DNA of 64,000 nt from Blastobasis lacticolella (GCA_905147135.1 LR990049.1:16633428-16697427), one strand, 5' to 3'. Positions 45,218-55,678 are shown, counted from the first letter of the stretch. Notes: generated from the sequence alone by a model not told the origin. Program-made: numbers and translations.

Positions 45218-45415
45218 TAAATGCCATACTGAGATACATAAGATGAGAAGCGATGGTTTGACGTCGTCAAGAGTGATATGCGTGCCAATAAGCTCACCAA
45301 AAAGGATACCAAAAAACGAGCGCAGACCAAGGAAGGCGGACCCTAGGCACTCGCGCGCCGAGCGGGGGCGCAACCGGGTCATAACGCCAAGATGATGATG
45401 AAGATGATGATCATG
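45218..45415 (+). pseudogene. RTE-type LINE 3' end
   Basis: Broken frame with KRWFDVV-like, SDMRANKLT and KKDTKKRA-like pieces, then GGCGGACCC, GCGCAACCGGGTCATAACGC and (GATGAT)n. This is the coding end plus tail of an RTE LINE, and its tail is the same sequence that ends SINE family S2. The LTR element inserted next to it. Confidence 0.75.
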
Positions 45416-46599
45416 ATTGTTATTTGTAGAAATAACAATGTTTTGTAGTTTAAAGCGCGCCATATAACAGGTGCGTGCGCATTATACTTAGGTACTTATT
45501 TGATATTCAATGTCCCGGCTCTTCGCTCGCTGTCTGTCACACAATACAAAATATTGGAATAGAGTTTTATTACTACGCCGAGACGTTTAATATCCTGAAA
45601 ACCCTTAACACCGTTCGCGTTATTCCTATGTGTTATTTAATTAGTTCTACCCGACGGTGTGCTATTTATAAGTTACTGAATATTACAGACTCATTTTCTG
45701 TATTACTTATACGAGTACATAACCAACATATAATACAGGTAGATACGTAGATCTTTGTAGATAACCTATAGGTAATTTACTTCCAGCAAACGTAGAAATA
45801 ATTGAAAGTCCTTTACATACGTTCTTAGTGTCTACGATTTTATAGTTATCTATAAATATCGAGGAATATTAACGCGGCGCGAAGCGGTGAAGAATCCGCG
45901 AAACCGTCTTCGTTTCAAGGGTGGTCGGGGCTTCGTGTTTCGAATGTGGTAGAGGCCTTTAGAACTAAGTAATTTAAACAGGTACAGTCACTGCCTAACC
46001 TATTTCTGCCGCGAAGCAACAATGCTTGCGTTGTTGTGTTCCGATTTGAAAGATAAGGTAGTCAACGCAATTACAGGCAGTTCTCACAGTGACAACGCAA
46101 CTGCAGTTCTGCATTTTTATTGCCTGCAACCTAAATGCATAAATCGTAGATGTTATGGGCGACAGTTACTGATTACCATCAGGTGAGCTGTCTGGTCGTT
46201 TGCCACTGCGTAGCGAAAAAAATCCTTTGTCCGAGGAACGAGCCAGCTAGCTCACTCATCACTGGAGGTGACCGTTAGCTTTTTAAAGTTCTACATAACT
46301 TTCAAACGCCAGGTCCCACGGTTTCAAAGTTTTAATCCCGAAGCCCCATACACCTGAACTACGAAGTTTTGCGCTAAACTTTCGTATATCCTCTGCTTGA
46401 GGTCATCGGTAGTAGAGTTGACAGCGTCAGCGGGTGTAAAGACTACATGTGAGGTCGCCAGAGTTACCTACCTCATTTAGGCATGTTTCTGTTAAAGGGT
46501 GATGAAAAGTAGAGTAACTCGTTTCTTAAGGTTGTTGTATACTTGGGACACAAGCACCATCTTTGGGATATTTGGGGGTTATGGGGAGACATTGTTTCC
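45416..46599. other. Nothing supported
   Basis: A 91-codon plus frame at 45,475-45,750 has no recognisable domain. GC-richer 45,870-45,960 was checked for an exon; none found. 46,170-46,205 (TACCATCAGGTGAGCTGTCT) is a LINE 3' scrap. Confidence 0.4.
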
Positions 46600-46775
46600 T
46601 CAGTAAACCGAAAAACGGGCAGAAACATTTTCTGTTAAGTATTTTCAACACTGCGATCTTAAGCCCAACAAAGGCAGTGCCTACCGTGGAGATTATGGCA
46701 ATGCCTTTCACTAATTCACTGAAGGCTCAAGTTCTGCAGTGGATTGATATGAGCAGCTGATGATGAAGATAAGCT
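46600..46775 (+). repeat. SINE family S1, old diverged copy
   Basis: GGCAGAAACATTTTCTG, GTGGAGATTATGGCAATGCC, TTCTGCAGTGGATTG and AGCTGATGATGAAGA follow S1 order but with many changes. Confidence 0.6.
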
Positions 46776-47154
46776 GTAATAATTGATAATGTTTAAATTT
46801 TAGCCTCACAACCAGGAGAGCTCTTCAAGTCGAAACTTAGTTTTTCACCGCATATTTTTTATTTTAATTCAGCAAATGGTTTATCATGAATAAAAAATAA
46901 ATAATTTTGCAGGAAAAGACGTCAATATTGGGTCATACAGGGATATCACAATCAATTTAAATGTTAATAATTACCGAGCTTACATCGATAAATGAACGCT
47001 ATTGCAAAATTTTACAATTCATATTTAAATGAAAATAGAATCGATAATGGCGTGAGAAAAACCACATAAAACCCTTGAATTTTTTCCTGGAGCTTGTTAT
47101 TGCGATATCAAACAATATGTTTAATTAGCTTAATTGGTAAATGTTGAGGATATT

Positions 47155-47341
47155 TCTATAGAGATACGGTCATATAGTCAATAAATTAGCTGCAATATAA
47201 ATACATTTTTATTGAAACATAATTAAAACATGTCTAGAATCTAATCTTAAAAGTACCGATTAACAATATTTTTACAATAGTTGAATGAGATTCTTATGTA
47301 TAACATCATTAATTAAAGTAAAATAAAAAGTATTTAAGAGT
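47155..47341 (-). other. 3' UTR-like sequence of the phosphatase relic, copy A
   Basis: In minus sense, TTATACATAAGAATCTCATT, GACATGTTTTAATTATG, AATAAAAATG and TTTATTGACTAT occur in the same order as in 48,040-48,240 (TTATACATTAGAATTAC, GACATGTCTTACTTTTTAAC, AATAAAAAC, TTTATTGACTAC). Each has an AATAAA-like signal, so these look like duplicated 3' ends of one gene. An S1 SINE splits this copy from the coding relic. Confidence 0.55.
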
Positions 47342-47593
47342 GTGGTGTCCGGCAGAGTAGAATAGCACCAACCCCTTACACTCATGGGTGTCGTACAAGG
47401 CGACTAATGTTTTCGACGCAAAAGAACAAGAGTCTACGTAGTCTGGAAAATGGGCAGTAGCATTTTCCATTGTATTATTTAAACACTGCGATCTCCAACC
47501 CGCCTGCCAAGCGTGGAGATTATGGCAATAACCTCCCCTTTTGTGGGAGAGGCCCTAAGTCCTGCAGTGGACTGTTACGGGCTGTGATGATGA
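47342..47593 (+). repeat. SINE family S1
   Basis: TGTGGTGTCCGGCAGAGTAG to GGGCTGTGATGATG. Flanked by AGTATTTA on both sides (about 47,330 and 47,597), a likely short target duplication. It sits between the phosphatase relic and its 3' UTR-like sequence. Confidence 0.8.
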
Positions 47594-47627
47594 AAGAGTA
47601 TTTAGATACAGTTGAACTTATTTATAC

Positions 47628-47948
47628 TTATATCTCCGTGAAAAATGATGTAGTACGTTGAGCTTTAGCAATGCATTTAGGCAACACATGTTTAACTAAA
47701 CTGTAGCAATATGCATATTGTTTTGGTTATAGAGCACACGAGCGTCGTTGCCTCCGAATTCGATGCACTGTATTCGGGATCTAAACTGTCCGTTCTTTGC
47801 AGATTTGACTAAATGCGTTGTCGATCGCACAAAATGTTCCCGGACGTCCAACTCCTGTTGAACAATGAACAATCACAGGTACTGGCTTTGGTTGGTTTCT
47901 ATCGGAGGCTTCTTTGTTTAACTGTTTTAATAATATTAATCTTTGGAT
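47628..47948 (-). pseudogene. Tyrosine phosphatase (classical PTP) catalytic exon, decayed
   Basis: Starts after an AG at 47,949-47,950. It reads LLKQLNKEASDR, then PVPVIVHCSTGVGRPGTF: the PTP signature HC-x5-R with catalytic Cys at 47,862-47,864 and Arg at 47,844-47,846. The usual GRTG has become GRPG. AIDNAFSQI follows, then an in-frame TAG (47,783-47,781), IPNTVHRIRRQRRSC, a TAA (47,729-47,727), the Q-loop-like PKQYAYCY, and a final stop at 47,628. Two internal stops and the T-to-P change make it non-functional. Intact enzymes remove phosphate from tyrosine. Origin could be a host non-receptor PTP or one of the PTP families shared with bracoviruses of parasitoid wasps; the sequence alone does not decide. 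Confidence 0.85.
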
Positions 47949-48039
47949 CTATACTATGATAATAACATCAAGCACCAATTAATTTTGTTTATGACTATAG
48001 ATTACACCAACCAGGACTAGTTTCTTACCCTCAAAGTTG

Positions 48040-48240
48040 AAAGGTCTCAGTAAAAATAGATCCTGTAGTCAATAAATCATTGTCACACAAATAAGTTTTT
48101 ATTTTAACATAGTTAAAAAGTAAGACATGTTCTTTCTCTTTTCTTATAAGTGCGTTAACAAACGTTATTGTTAAGTAATTCTAATGTATAATAGCATCAG
48201 ATAGCTTGAGAACATATATAGCATGAGATACGTCTAAGCT
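48040..48240 (-). other. 3' UTR-like sequence, copy B
   Basis: Partner of 47,155-47,341 (see there). In minus sense it is followed by a short piece ending CAACTTTGAGG|GTAAGAAACT, a plausible splice donor leading toward the phosphatase exon. Confidence 0.5.
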
Positions 48241-48508
48241 ATCTAATAATATAAACTGCTTCTGACAGACAATACAGTAATCAGTATCCTTGATCACATT
48301 AGCATGTTGGAATTATTTATTCATGATTAAAATTCATATCCAAAAAGCTATAAAACTTGAATTTTACATATATTTTATGCTTTATTTATATCGTCGTTGA
48401 GTAAAATTAAACTGCAACGGATATTCCCCGCTACTGACGTTTACTTCCGACTTCTCCTGACAAGAAACAAGGGATATTCGGGACTATTGATTCTACCAAG
48501 CAGGACTA

Positions 48509-48592
48509 GTTTTTAGGCCAATCCGTAAGTTTCGAGTCTGTCCTGGCAAGTGAGTTGAAATACTGAGTTAGATAACGCTGCTGTTGGCTTTC
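48509..48592 (-). pseudogene. Possible upstream PTP fragment (WPD-loop region)
   Basis: A minus-strand reading ESQQQRYLTQYF then LTDWPKN, closed by a stop, recalls the region around the WPD loop that precedes the PTP signature. The sequence just after it (ACTAGTCCTGCTTGGTAGAA) recurs at 47,998-48,022 upstream of the catalytic exon (ACTAGTCCTGGTTGGTGTAA), which supports a second decayed copy. Weak on its own. Confidence 0.35.
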
Positions 48593-48649
48593 ACCGTTTT
48601 ATTATCCTAAACAGAACTTTTGAAATTCTATTTGTACACCCTTCTGCGC

Positions 48650-48772
48650 TGTCCTGGCAACGGTCTTGCGACCGTTGTCGTACGACGGACGTCGGTCGCC
48701 CGACTAAAAAGGAGACCTCAAAACAAAACCGCCCGTCGCACGATCATTGGCAGTTAGGACGGCGTTTATTGC
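48650..48772. mobile_element. Small inverted-repeat element (MITE), copy 2
   Basis: GCGCTGTCCTGGCAACGGTC at the left and ATTGGCAGTTAGGACGGCG at the right; the interior GGAGACCTCAAAAC is shared with the 4.06-kb copy. Confidence 0.65.
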
Positions 48773-49127
48773 GTCTTCCGCAATAAAAACATTTATAACG
48801 ATAATACATTTTGCCGTGATCTTAACGACAGGCATTTTTCACCATACCCGTATAATTTTGTATCAGGCAAGAACTTGATACTCTTACACATTGTTGTGAT
48901 CCTTTTAGCCAGCACTGGAATAATAGTTAGGCACATGAGATGACACTGGGTGATTCTTTAAACGCAAAGCATTGTTCTCAGCGGCACATGATGTAACTTA
49001 GATAATGAGCGATCGCTCCATTTGATTTCTAGCACGGATGCGCTTGAGACGACCAACTACTTAATGCGTGCGTTGTACTTATAGAGTATTTCATAATCAT
49101 CAATACAGTCCCGTACTCTGATTTTGA

Positions 49128-49415
49128 ATTTTTGGTTCGAATCCCACTGCGGCCATGACTCTTTTCTGAGCTATGTACATTAGTTAAATGCTAATCGATG
49201 CTCTTACGGTAATGAGAAAATGTCGTGATGAATCCTGCACATTCAGGCGACTAAATGTGTAACCATGATCCAATTTGGTCGGATTCCCCTGGTAGCAGGG
49301 TCACGGAGGTCAGATGGCAGTCGCTCCACTGTAATTATGTGATCTGCCAAATCCCGGATCATGGTCAAGGCGGCCCCGTGCCCTCGTGCGCGAGAGCGCA
49401 ATCGGGAGTGAATAC
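49128..49415 (+). repeat. SINE family S2, sense copy
   Basis: B box GGTTCGAATCCCACTGCGGC (49,134), body GAATCCTGCACATTCAGGCG, CCCTGGTAGCAGGGTCACGG, tail CGGATCATGGTCAAGGCGGC and GTGCGCGAGAGCGCAATCGG. The A-box half is lost. Confidence 0.8.
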
Positions 49416-50158
49416 TCCCAAAACTTATAATAAAACAATAGCCGTCTACTATAACGAAGGTTAAGCAACGGTCGCAGAGTCCGGGAACTGGATGGGTGAC
49501 CTTTTGGAACTGTCAGGCTAGTCGTACTTTAGCACCGCAACGAGTTCGCCACTTCTTAATTGTTCCTAAAATTATAGCGTTGCCGAAGCTTGACCAACAT
49601 TTAGCGCTTTGTAAGAAAATGGTTTTGTGCAAAAATGACTGTTTGCGGAAGTGACATTTTGCGAAAGTGACGTACTGCGTCAACGCCCTTTGTGTTTGTG
49701 CAGTTAGCATGAAGTAGAATTAGAGAACATTAATAGCATAACTATTGGTGAAATTAATTCAATGCAGAAAGTTGTACCCTTTTATGTTTTTTTAGTCATT
49801 TATTTATTACTTTACATAGTAATATGATAACATTGGATCTTAAAAGTAGGTAAGTATCTCATGTGACCCTACAAAATAATAAAAAATATAGCATACTAAA
49901 TTTTCTTAACAATCAAAACTAGATTCCATATTGCATAAATTATCACGTGTTCATGAATAACAAATTAATTAAATATTCAATTAGCTATCAATGTTATCTA
50001 CAATTAACGATACGTCAAAAAAAATATAATTATGTCAATTAGCAATATTAAATTAAGTTAAATGTCACCTTTTCAAAATAAATTACATGTCAACTATCAA
50101 TCATAATTAAATTAAATGTCAATCACCGATAACAATTTTTATAAAATTATATTCTAAG
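49416..50158. other. LINE 3' flank and unrecognised AT-rich DNA
   Basis: Immediately 3' (minus sense) of the LINE remnant; 49,790-50,158 may be its 3' UTR. No gene. Confidence 0.4.
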
Positions 50159-50536
50159 TCATACAAGAACAGATATAGAGAAATAATACAAAATAAGTAA
50201 TTGATATAAATGTTTTTCATTCAAAAATTCATTTATACTATAGTAACTCTTAGCTAAGAGTAACTTCTTAAGCTTTCTATTAAAAACTTTGCCATCAATT
50301 TCATTTTTCAAAGTTTCGGGTAATTTATTACATATTTTTATGGACATGGTATATGTGCTGGTGGAGTGGATCTTAAGTCTAGACACTGGGAGCATTAACT
50401 TGGTTTTGTGGCGTAAATTCATGGTTGTAGGCAAATCACGTTTGGGATATGAGCCTAGGCGGTTCCTTACGAACTTACACATTTCAAAATGTTCAAATTG
50501 TTCTGTGTATTTTAACAAACGTAGTATAGAGCCCAT
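50159..50536 (-). pseudogene. LINE (CR1/Jockey-type) C-terminal remnant
   Basis: 125-codon frame: ILRLLKYTEQFEHFEMCKFV, then NLRHKTKLMLPVSR, SIKICNKLPETLKN and LLLAKSYYSINEFLN, the characteristic last segment of insect Jockey/CR1 ORF2 (compare KNKLCQKSYYSISEYVN at 55.7 kb). 5'-truncated, no catalytic domain. Confidence 0.75.
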
Positions 50537-50784
50537 ACTAAATACTTATGTTACTACCCCGCAAGAGAAAACTGTGGAGAACAACAGGTTGGTACCTTAT
50601 TGTTGTAAAAAATAAAATGTGCCGGCAGCGGTGTGTAACATTAATCGAAGATAATAAATAAAGATAAATTATCTATAATAACTATACCTATTATGCTGTC
50701 AATTTCATACCCGCATACCCAAATGAATATTATCCTTTGTGTATATAGAAATCCTTTGTGTGATATATTGGACGACCACTACCT

Positions 50785-50989
50785 ACTCATAAAACGTTTC
50801 TCGCTCGTACGATTCGGATGTGAAATGAGCTCCCAGCCATAGTGTTTCCTTTGGACTATGACATGGGATCGTTCAAGAGGTATATTAGAGGTCTGTGGTC
50901 CCCTGGTGTTACTGATGTCCATAGGCGGCGGTGACCACTTTCTATCAGGTGGCCCGCATGCCTGTATGTCTCCGGATAACATAAAAAAA
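50785..50989 (+). repeat. Jockey-type LINE 3' end
   Basis: TTCTCGCTCGTACGATTCGG, GAAATGAGCTCCCAGCCATA, TTCAAGAGGTATATTAGAGG, GTCCATAGGCGGCGGTGACC and CATCAGGTGGCCCGCATGCC, then A-rich. Confidence 0.75.
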
Positions 50990-51302
50990 ATCTCGCGCAC
51001 GGGAGCCCGGCGTCCGCCTTGACCATACTCCAGGATTCGGCAAATTAGATCATTACAGTGGAGCGACCGCCATCGGACTATCGTGACCTTACTACCAGGA
51101 GAACCTAACCAGATTGGATCATGGTTACACATTCAGTCGCCTGAAGTGCGGTTTCATCACGATATTTTCCCTTCCCGGCAAGAACATCGGTTAGCATTAA
51201 TCTAATGTACATATCGTACGTAAATGGCCGCAGTGGGATTCTAACCCAATACCTTTTGCTTACGAGTTGAATACCTTAACCAGTCGGCCACCGACGCCCC
51301 TC
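50990..51302 (-). repeat. SINE family S2, most complete copy
   Basis: Minus strand: GGCGTCGGTGGCCGACTGGT (A-box side), GGGTTAGAATCCCACTGCGG (B box with one change), body GAACATCGGTTAGCATTAAT region, GTGTAACCATGATCCAATCT, and the RTE-like tail. Abuts the LINE 3' end at 50,985, which faces it. Confidence 0.8.
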
Positions 51303-51444
51303 CAAAATAATTAAAAAATCGTCCTCAATATATTTAATAAGCAGCAATAAAGAATCCCTGGAATGAGCAATAGTTAGGTATCAAATAAATAAATAATAAC
51401 TATAGCGTCCGCCAATCGAAGTGAAACCAATTAATAAGTTCTCA

Positions 51445-52160
51445 TATATTCTTAGGGCTCCATACCTCAAAAGCAAAAACGGAATCTCATAGGATTACTT
51501 TGTTGTCCATCCGTCCGTCTGTCCGTCTGTTCGTCTGTCAAAACTCTTTTTCTTAGGAACGCGTGGAGGTAGCAAACTGAAATAAAAATCACATACTCTA
51601 AGTAAGGGTAGTACGGGTACCTAATGAGCAATTTTATTGTTCTTATTATAAGCCCGCAGATATCGAAACCTTTATCCTATTGTATTTTACAACTACAATT
51701 TTTACCTGTGGACCACAAATAAATATATTCATTCATTCATTCTCTGCAGCGAGCAGTGATAAAACAAAACTTCTAAGTCAATGCAATCAAAAGATACGGC
51801 GGTTTATGCTCTGTTTATGCCGCATATTTTGTCCCCCGCAAGGGAATCAAAACCTATAGGGTACTTCCCGCTGATCTAGAATAACTAAATTTGGCAAAAA
51901 CCAATGCCATACAGCACAAGTGAAGGAAAGATCCGAAAACCGTAAATTTGTAGTTACATCACAAAAAATAGTCAACCAACTTATAAAGTGTGATTTGATT
52001 AGCAAATATTTCGTACAAGTTGTATAGGAGCTAGGTGCATTTGTAACTTTGTAGTATGTTTATAGTATGTAAAAGCCCTCTTTTAAGCATGCACATTGAC
52101 AGGCAACTACGGAACCCTACACTGCCTCGTGCAGTCCGACACGTCTAGGCCGGGTTTTTC
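51445..52160. repeat. Dispersed lepidopteran repeat, class unclear
   Basis: AGGGCTCCATACCTCAAAAG, a (CCGTCTGT)n run at 51,510-51,538, GGGTACTTCCCGCTGATCTA, TGGCAAAAACCAATGCC and the end GTCCGACACGTCTAGGCCGG. I recognise this as a common moth repeat by its wording. A (CATT)n LINE tail has inserted at about 51,670-51,745. Confidence 0.6.
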
Positions 52161-52529
52161 ATAAGGCAGTTTTAAAAATCTGCTACAGGCAACTCTGACT
52201 ATACTTGCACTGAGTAGATAGAAATGCTAAAGTTAGATTTTTTTAATTTGAATAGGTTCATAAAACACTAGAGAGCGGAGCGCGCAAGATAAGTCTGCAC
52301 TTAATTTGTTGAGATTTGTATTTGTCTTTGTTACCCTTTGTTAGCTGTTTGTCCATGCGCGCGCACTTGGGCACGCTTCTACGGTAGGTACTTGCATTCA
52401 ATATTGCTATGTATAAAGTTATTCAGGGTCTACTTCCGGTAGCCAACCTTTGTTGGAGCTACCTGTCTGCGGGTGATGAGTCCATGAGAATCACTCGAGG
52501 GGCTTTGCAACGCCAACTACTCGTCCAAT
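52161..52529. other. Nothing supported
   Basis: 52,435-52,500 (CTACTTCCGGTAGCCAACCT) has no partner here. Confidence 0.4.
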
Positions 52530-52929
52530 TCAATTTAATTTAATTCAAAATTTCTTTATTGATTAGGACATTAAATATCTCTTTCAATCGTCAAAAAGGA
52601 GGGGGATAGGAAAGTAGGAAGGAAACACACAGTGACACGCTGACCGCCCTATGGCCGTAGATAAACGTATCCCTCGCCAACCACGACCGAACCGTGCTCG
52701 ACAATGCCAGGCAGAGCCGGAACGCTATATTATATTATATAGGTAGGTCTAGTATAATTAAGAAAAACCACCTAAAACTACAGCAAGAGTAAGCCAGTCC
52801 ACCAAGGCAGCACCCGTTCACGAGTATAACGCACTGCCCAGCCATCGTCCAATTCAACCATATTTGAGGGAAAAGAGCGGCCCCCACGCCACCGCCAGAC
52901 AGACTTTTAAGTGAGCGTGCATCACACAT

Positions 52930-53178
52930 GCTGCATGTGATAGGTAGCTGCTCCCACCCTACTCTATCCTATCCCTACCCTACCCCTAGCTTACCCTATA
53001 CCATATTCTCCTACTGCCTTAACCCTTCCCTACCGCTACCTTACTCCTACCCTACCACTATCCTACCCCTACCCCACCACTATCTTACCCCTACCCTACC
53101 ACTATCTTACCCCTACCCTACCACTATCCTACCCCTACCCTACCCCTACTTTAACTACTACCCTAGCCCTTCCCAACC
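52930..53178. repeat. Minisatellite in LINE 3' UTR, copy 1
   Basis: Irregular TACCCCTACCCTACCACTATC units (about 21 bp, with shorter variants) on the plus strand. The partner array at 61,035-61,225 has a different unit order and length. Not a telomeric TTAGG repeat. Confidence 0.85.
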
Positions 53179-53349
53179 GCAGACAGAAGTCACTATGAGT
53201 GGGAAAGGAAGGAAATTTAACGCCGCTTCCAAGGTGGTTCTCCGTGGGGGAAAGAAACGGCAAGAAACCCACAGAGCCTACGTTAATTCTTTTTTTTTTT
53301 AAACAAGTCTTATGTATATTTGTTTCAAACTAAACTCGCGTTCTTTACA

Positions 53350-53638
53350 CATATTATTATATTAGACGGGACTTGGACGCGACGTACCTTTATGATTTGT
53401 TTTCCCGACGTTTCGGTAGGGTTACACCCACCGTGGTCACGAGACGACTGCCGTGGGAGGTGACAGCTGCGGTGATGTGCTGGTAGACTCCTACCCTCAC
53501 ATAAAATTGTCAATTTGTTGTTGATTCGGAACTGCACGACACACAACACTCACGATATCCACAGATGCGTCCGACGATAAATCTTGTGTCTTACGGTTGT
53601 TTATTTTGCACACCACTGGATTCCACGACGCCGAAAGC
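53350..53638 (-). repeat. Inverted copy of the Penelope tail (left arm)
   Basis: About 287 bp, the near-perfect complement of 55,321-55,607 (one difference seen near the outer end, at ACGGGACTT/ACGGAACTT). It includes the last ~47 codons of the ORF in antisense, so an apparent plus-strand ORF start at 53,584 is an artefact of reading this arm. Confidence 0.95.
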
Positions 53639-55462
53639 ACGAAAGGAAGATTTCACTTCCGCAAGGGGACACTGTTTTAAATCTGTCAAGCAAAAAGCTG
53701 GATGATTGCACAGTCTCAGTTCTGGCAAAGGGTATGAATTACGCATTGACACCAAAGAGGGTACCTTCTGAGAAAATTATTGGGGGTGTTGAAGAGGCAA
53801 TATGTCGGAATAAAATACCTTCCACTGACGCCGAAACGCTGAGGCAAGACATCTCAGTGATATTACGAAAAGCCCGCTTACCAAAAAGTAACATTACTGC
53901 CGCTGAGCGTTTAGCATTACAAGATCTGCGTGCCGATGTAGATCTTGTGGTACTAAAAGCTGACAAGGGTAACGCCACGGTAGTGATGGATTCCGGTGAT
54001 TATCATGGAATGGTACAATCTTTATTAAAAGACACGCATGTTTATAAACCCGTGTCCTATAACCCTACTGCCAGGGTGACGAGGAGTACGAGAGCACTGC
54101 TGAAAGCCATAAGGATCTTTTCACGGAGGAACAGTATACATTTCTAGATAGACCTAAGAATACTCAGCCCCCAAAACTGTATGGACTGCCGAAGATACAT
54201 AAGGCAAACGTGCCTTTGCGGCCCATCGTAAGTCAGATTGATTCCCCCACTTACGATCTTGCAAAGCACGTTGCGTCTGTGCTACAGTCGCTGGTGGGTC
54301 GGACATCATCCTACGTGAAGGATTCTCGTCAGTTCGTACAAATGCTGAAAGGCATAAAAGTGGGTCCAGAAGACAAAATGGTAAGTTTCGATGTAGAATC
54401 ATTGTTTACCAACGTACCCCTAGCGGATTGCCTGGAAGTAGTTAAGGAAAGACTGGAAAGCGCAGGATTGTCGCGGGACTACATTGTCTTACTAAAACAT
54501 TGTTTGGAAGGAAATTATTTTTTTGTATAGAGGCCAATATTACCTCCAAATTGATGGCGTTGCTATGGGCAGTCCGGTTGCCCCAGTCATAGCGAACATT
54601 TGGATGGAGTATTTTGAACAAAAAGCCCTAACTGGATGGATCTTTGGCGCACTCGGTATACAGAAAGACAACACACACGGAAAGATACCTGAATGCTTCA
54701 TCACACCATCATCCCCGACATTTACTCTCCGTCATAACCTCGCTCACAAGTAGAGCTAGAGATCTTTGTGACTCGGACCACGTAGAGAGCGAGTTGTCAC
54801 ATGTCCAGCTGGTACTACGGAAGAACGGGTACAAGGTGATAAAGAAGCCGGCGAGACGGAAAAAGAGGGATAAGCTCACAGAAGTAAGTCGGCAATCAGC
54901 ATTCCTACCGTATGTGAAAGGGGTGACAGATAAGATCGGATCAGTACTGAGTAGTTACTCGATTCCAACAATTTATGTCCCGCACCTCAAGGTAGCGAAC
55001 CTGCTGCGTACGCCAAAGGATGTGATCCCGTATCAGACGCCAGGGGTCTACAAGATTGACTGTAGCTGTGGAAGCTCATACATTGGCCAAACTAAACGTT
55101 CGATTGCCGAAAGGGTCAAAGAGCATATAGCTGCAGTTAAAAACCACCAGACGAATAAATCTGCCATAGCAGACCACCTGCTCAACTCAGGCCCAAACCA
55201 CTGGATAGAACTGCATGCGCCTAATGTCCTCTCCACTGACCGGCAATATTATCCACGTATGGTTCGGGAAGCGATTGAAATTAAAAAGTACAAAACTTTC
55301 AATCGGGAGGATGGATATAAGCTTTCGGCGTCGTGGAATCCAGTGGTGTGCAAAATAAACAACCGTAAGACACAAGATTTATCGTCGGACGCATCTGTGG
55401 ATATCGTGAGTGTTGTGTGTCGTGCAGTTCCGAATCAACAACAAATTGACAATTTTATGTGA
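53639..55462 (+). pseudogene. Penelope-like ORF: RT remnants plus GIY-YIG endonuclease
   Basis: The N-terminal part runs to about 54,100 (DLVVLKADKGNATVVMD is the conserved RT opening). A frameshift follows, then [34 protein letters not shown] (catalytic motif A region), a second frameshift in a T7 run near 54,520, and [20 protein letters not shown]. At about 54,640 the frame jumps to [19 protein letters not shown], with the segment that should hold the catalytic Y-x-DD box missing. The last ~270 codons are open and end in a GIY-YIG domain: [26 protein letters not shown]. The endonuclease would nick target DNA. RT is dead here. Confidence 0.9.
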
Positions 55463-55607
55463 GGGTAGGAGTCTACCAGCACATCACCGCAGCTGTCACC
55501 TCCCACGGCAGTCGTCTCGTGACCACGGTGGGTGTAACCCTACCGAAACGTCGGGAAAACAAATCATAAAGGTACGTCGCGTCCAAGTTCCGTCTAATAT
55601 AATAATA
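55321..55607 (+). repeat. Penelope tail (right arm)
   Basis: C-terminal coding end (stop at 55,460-55,462) plus ~145 bp of 3' sequence containing CCTACCGAAACGTCGGGAAA and ending in a TAATAATA run. Complement of 53,350-53,638. Confidence 0.9.
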
Positions 55608-55678
55608 AGTCTTATGTACTAATACATTATTTGTCCTATATACTATCTTAAAAGTAAATACCTGTATAGAACAGCAGT

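Larger units (their letters stand above)
53305..55618 (+). mobile_element. Penelope-like element with 12-bp target duplication
   Basis: Inserted DNA 53,317-55,606, with AAGTCTTATGTA at 53,305-53,316 and 55,607-55,618. The uninterrupted LINE 3' UTR at 60,897-60,912 has this sequence only once (as its complement, with changes), so the boundaries are supported by an empty site. Layout: inverted copy of the element's tail, ORF with RT pieces and a GIY-YIG endonuclease, tail. This inverted-tail arrangement is known for Penelope-like elements. Confidence 0.85.

Noticed and set aside
47628..47948. Baculovirus-type phosphatase capture
   Set aside because: The sequence has the classical PTP signature HCSTGVGR with a downstream QY-type loop, not a dual-specificity form. 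No neighbouring baculovirus-like genes.
52928..53302. Plus-strand 124-codon frame ending in a basic MSGKGRKFNAASK-type peptide that looks histone-like
   Set aside because: It is antisense to the LINE 3' UTR and reads through the minisatellite. The same peptide appears in reverse at 61.0 kb only because the UTR is duplicated.
53584..53640. Apparent start of the Penelope ORF at 53,584
   Set aside because: These codons come from the inverted tail arm and encode nothing related; the true reading begins after 53,638.
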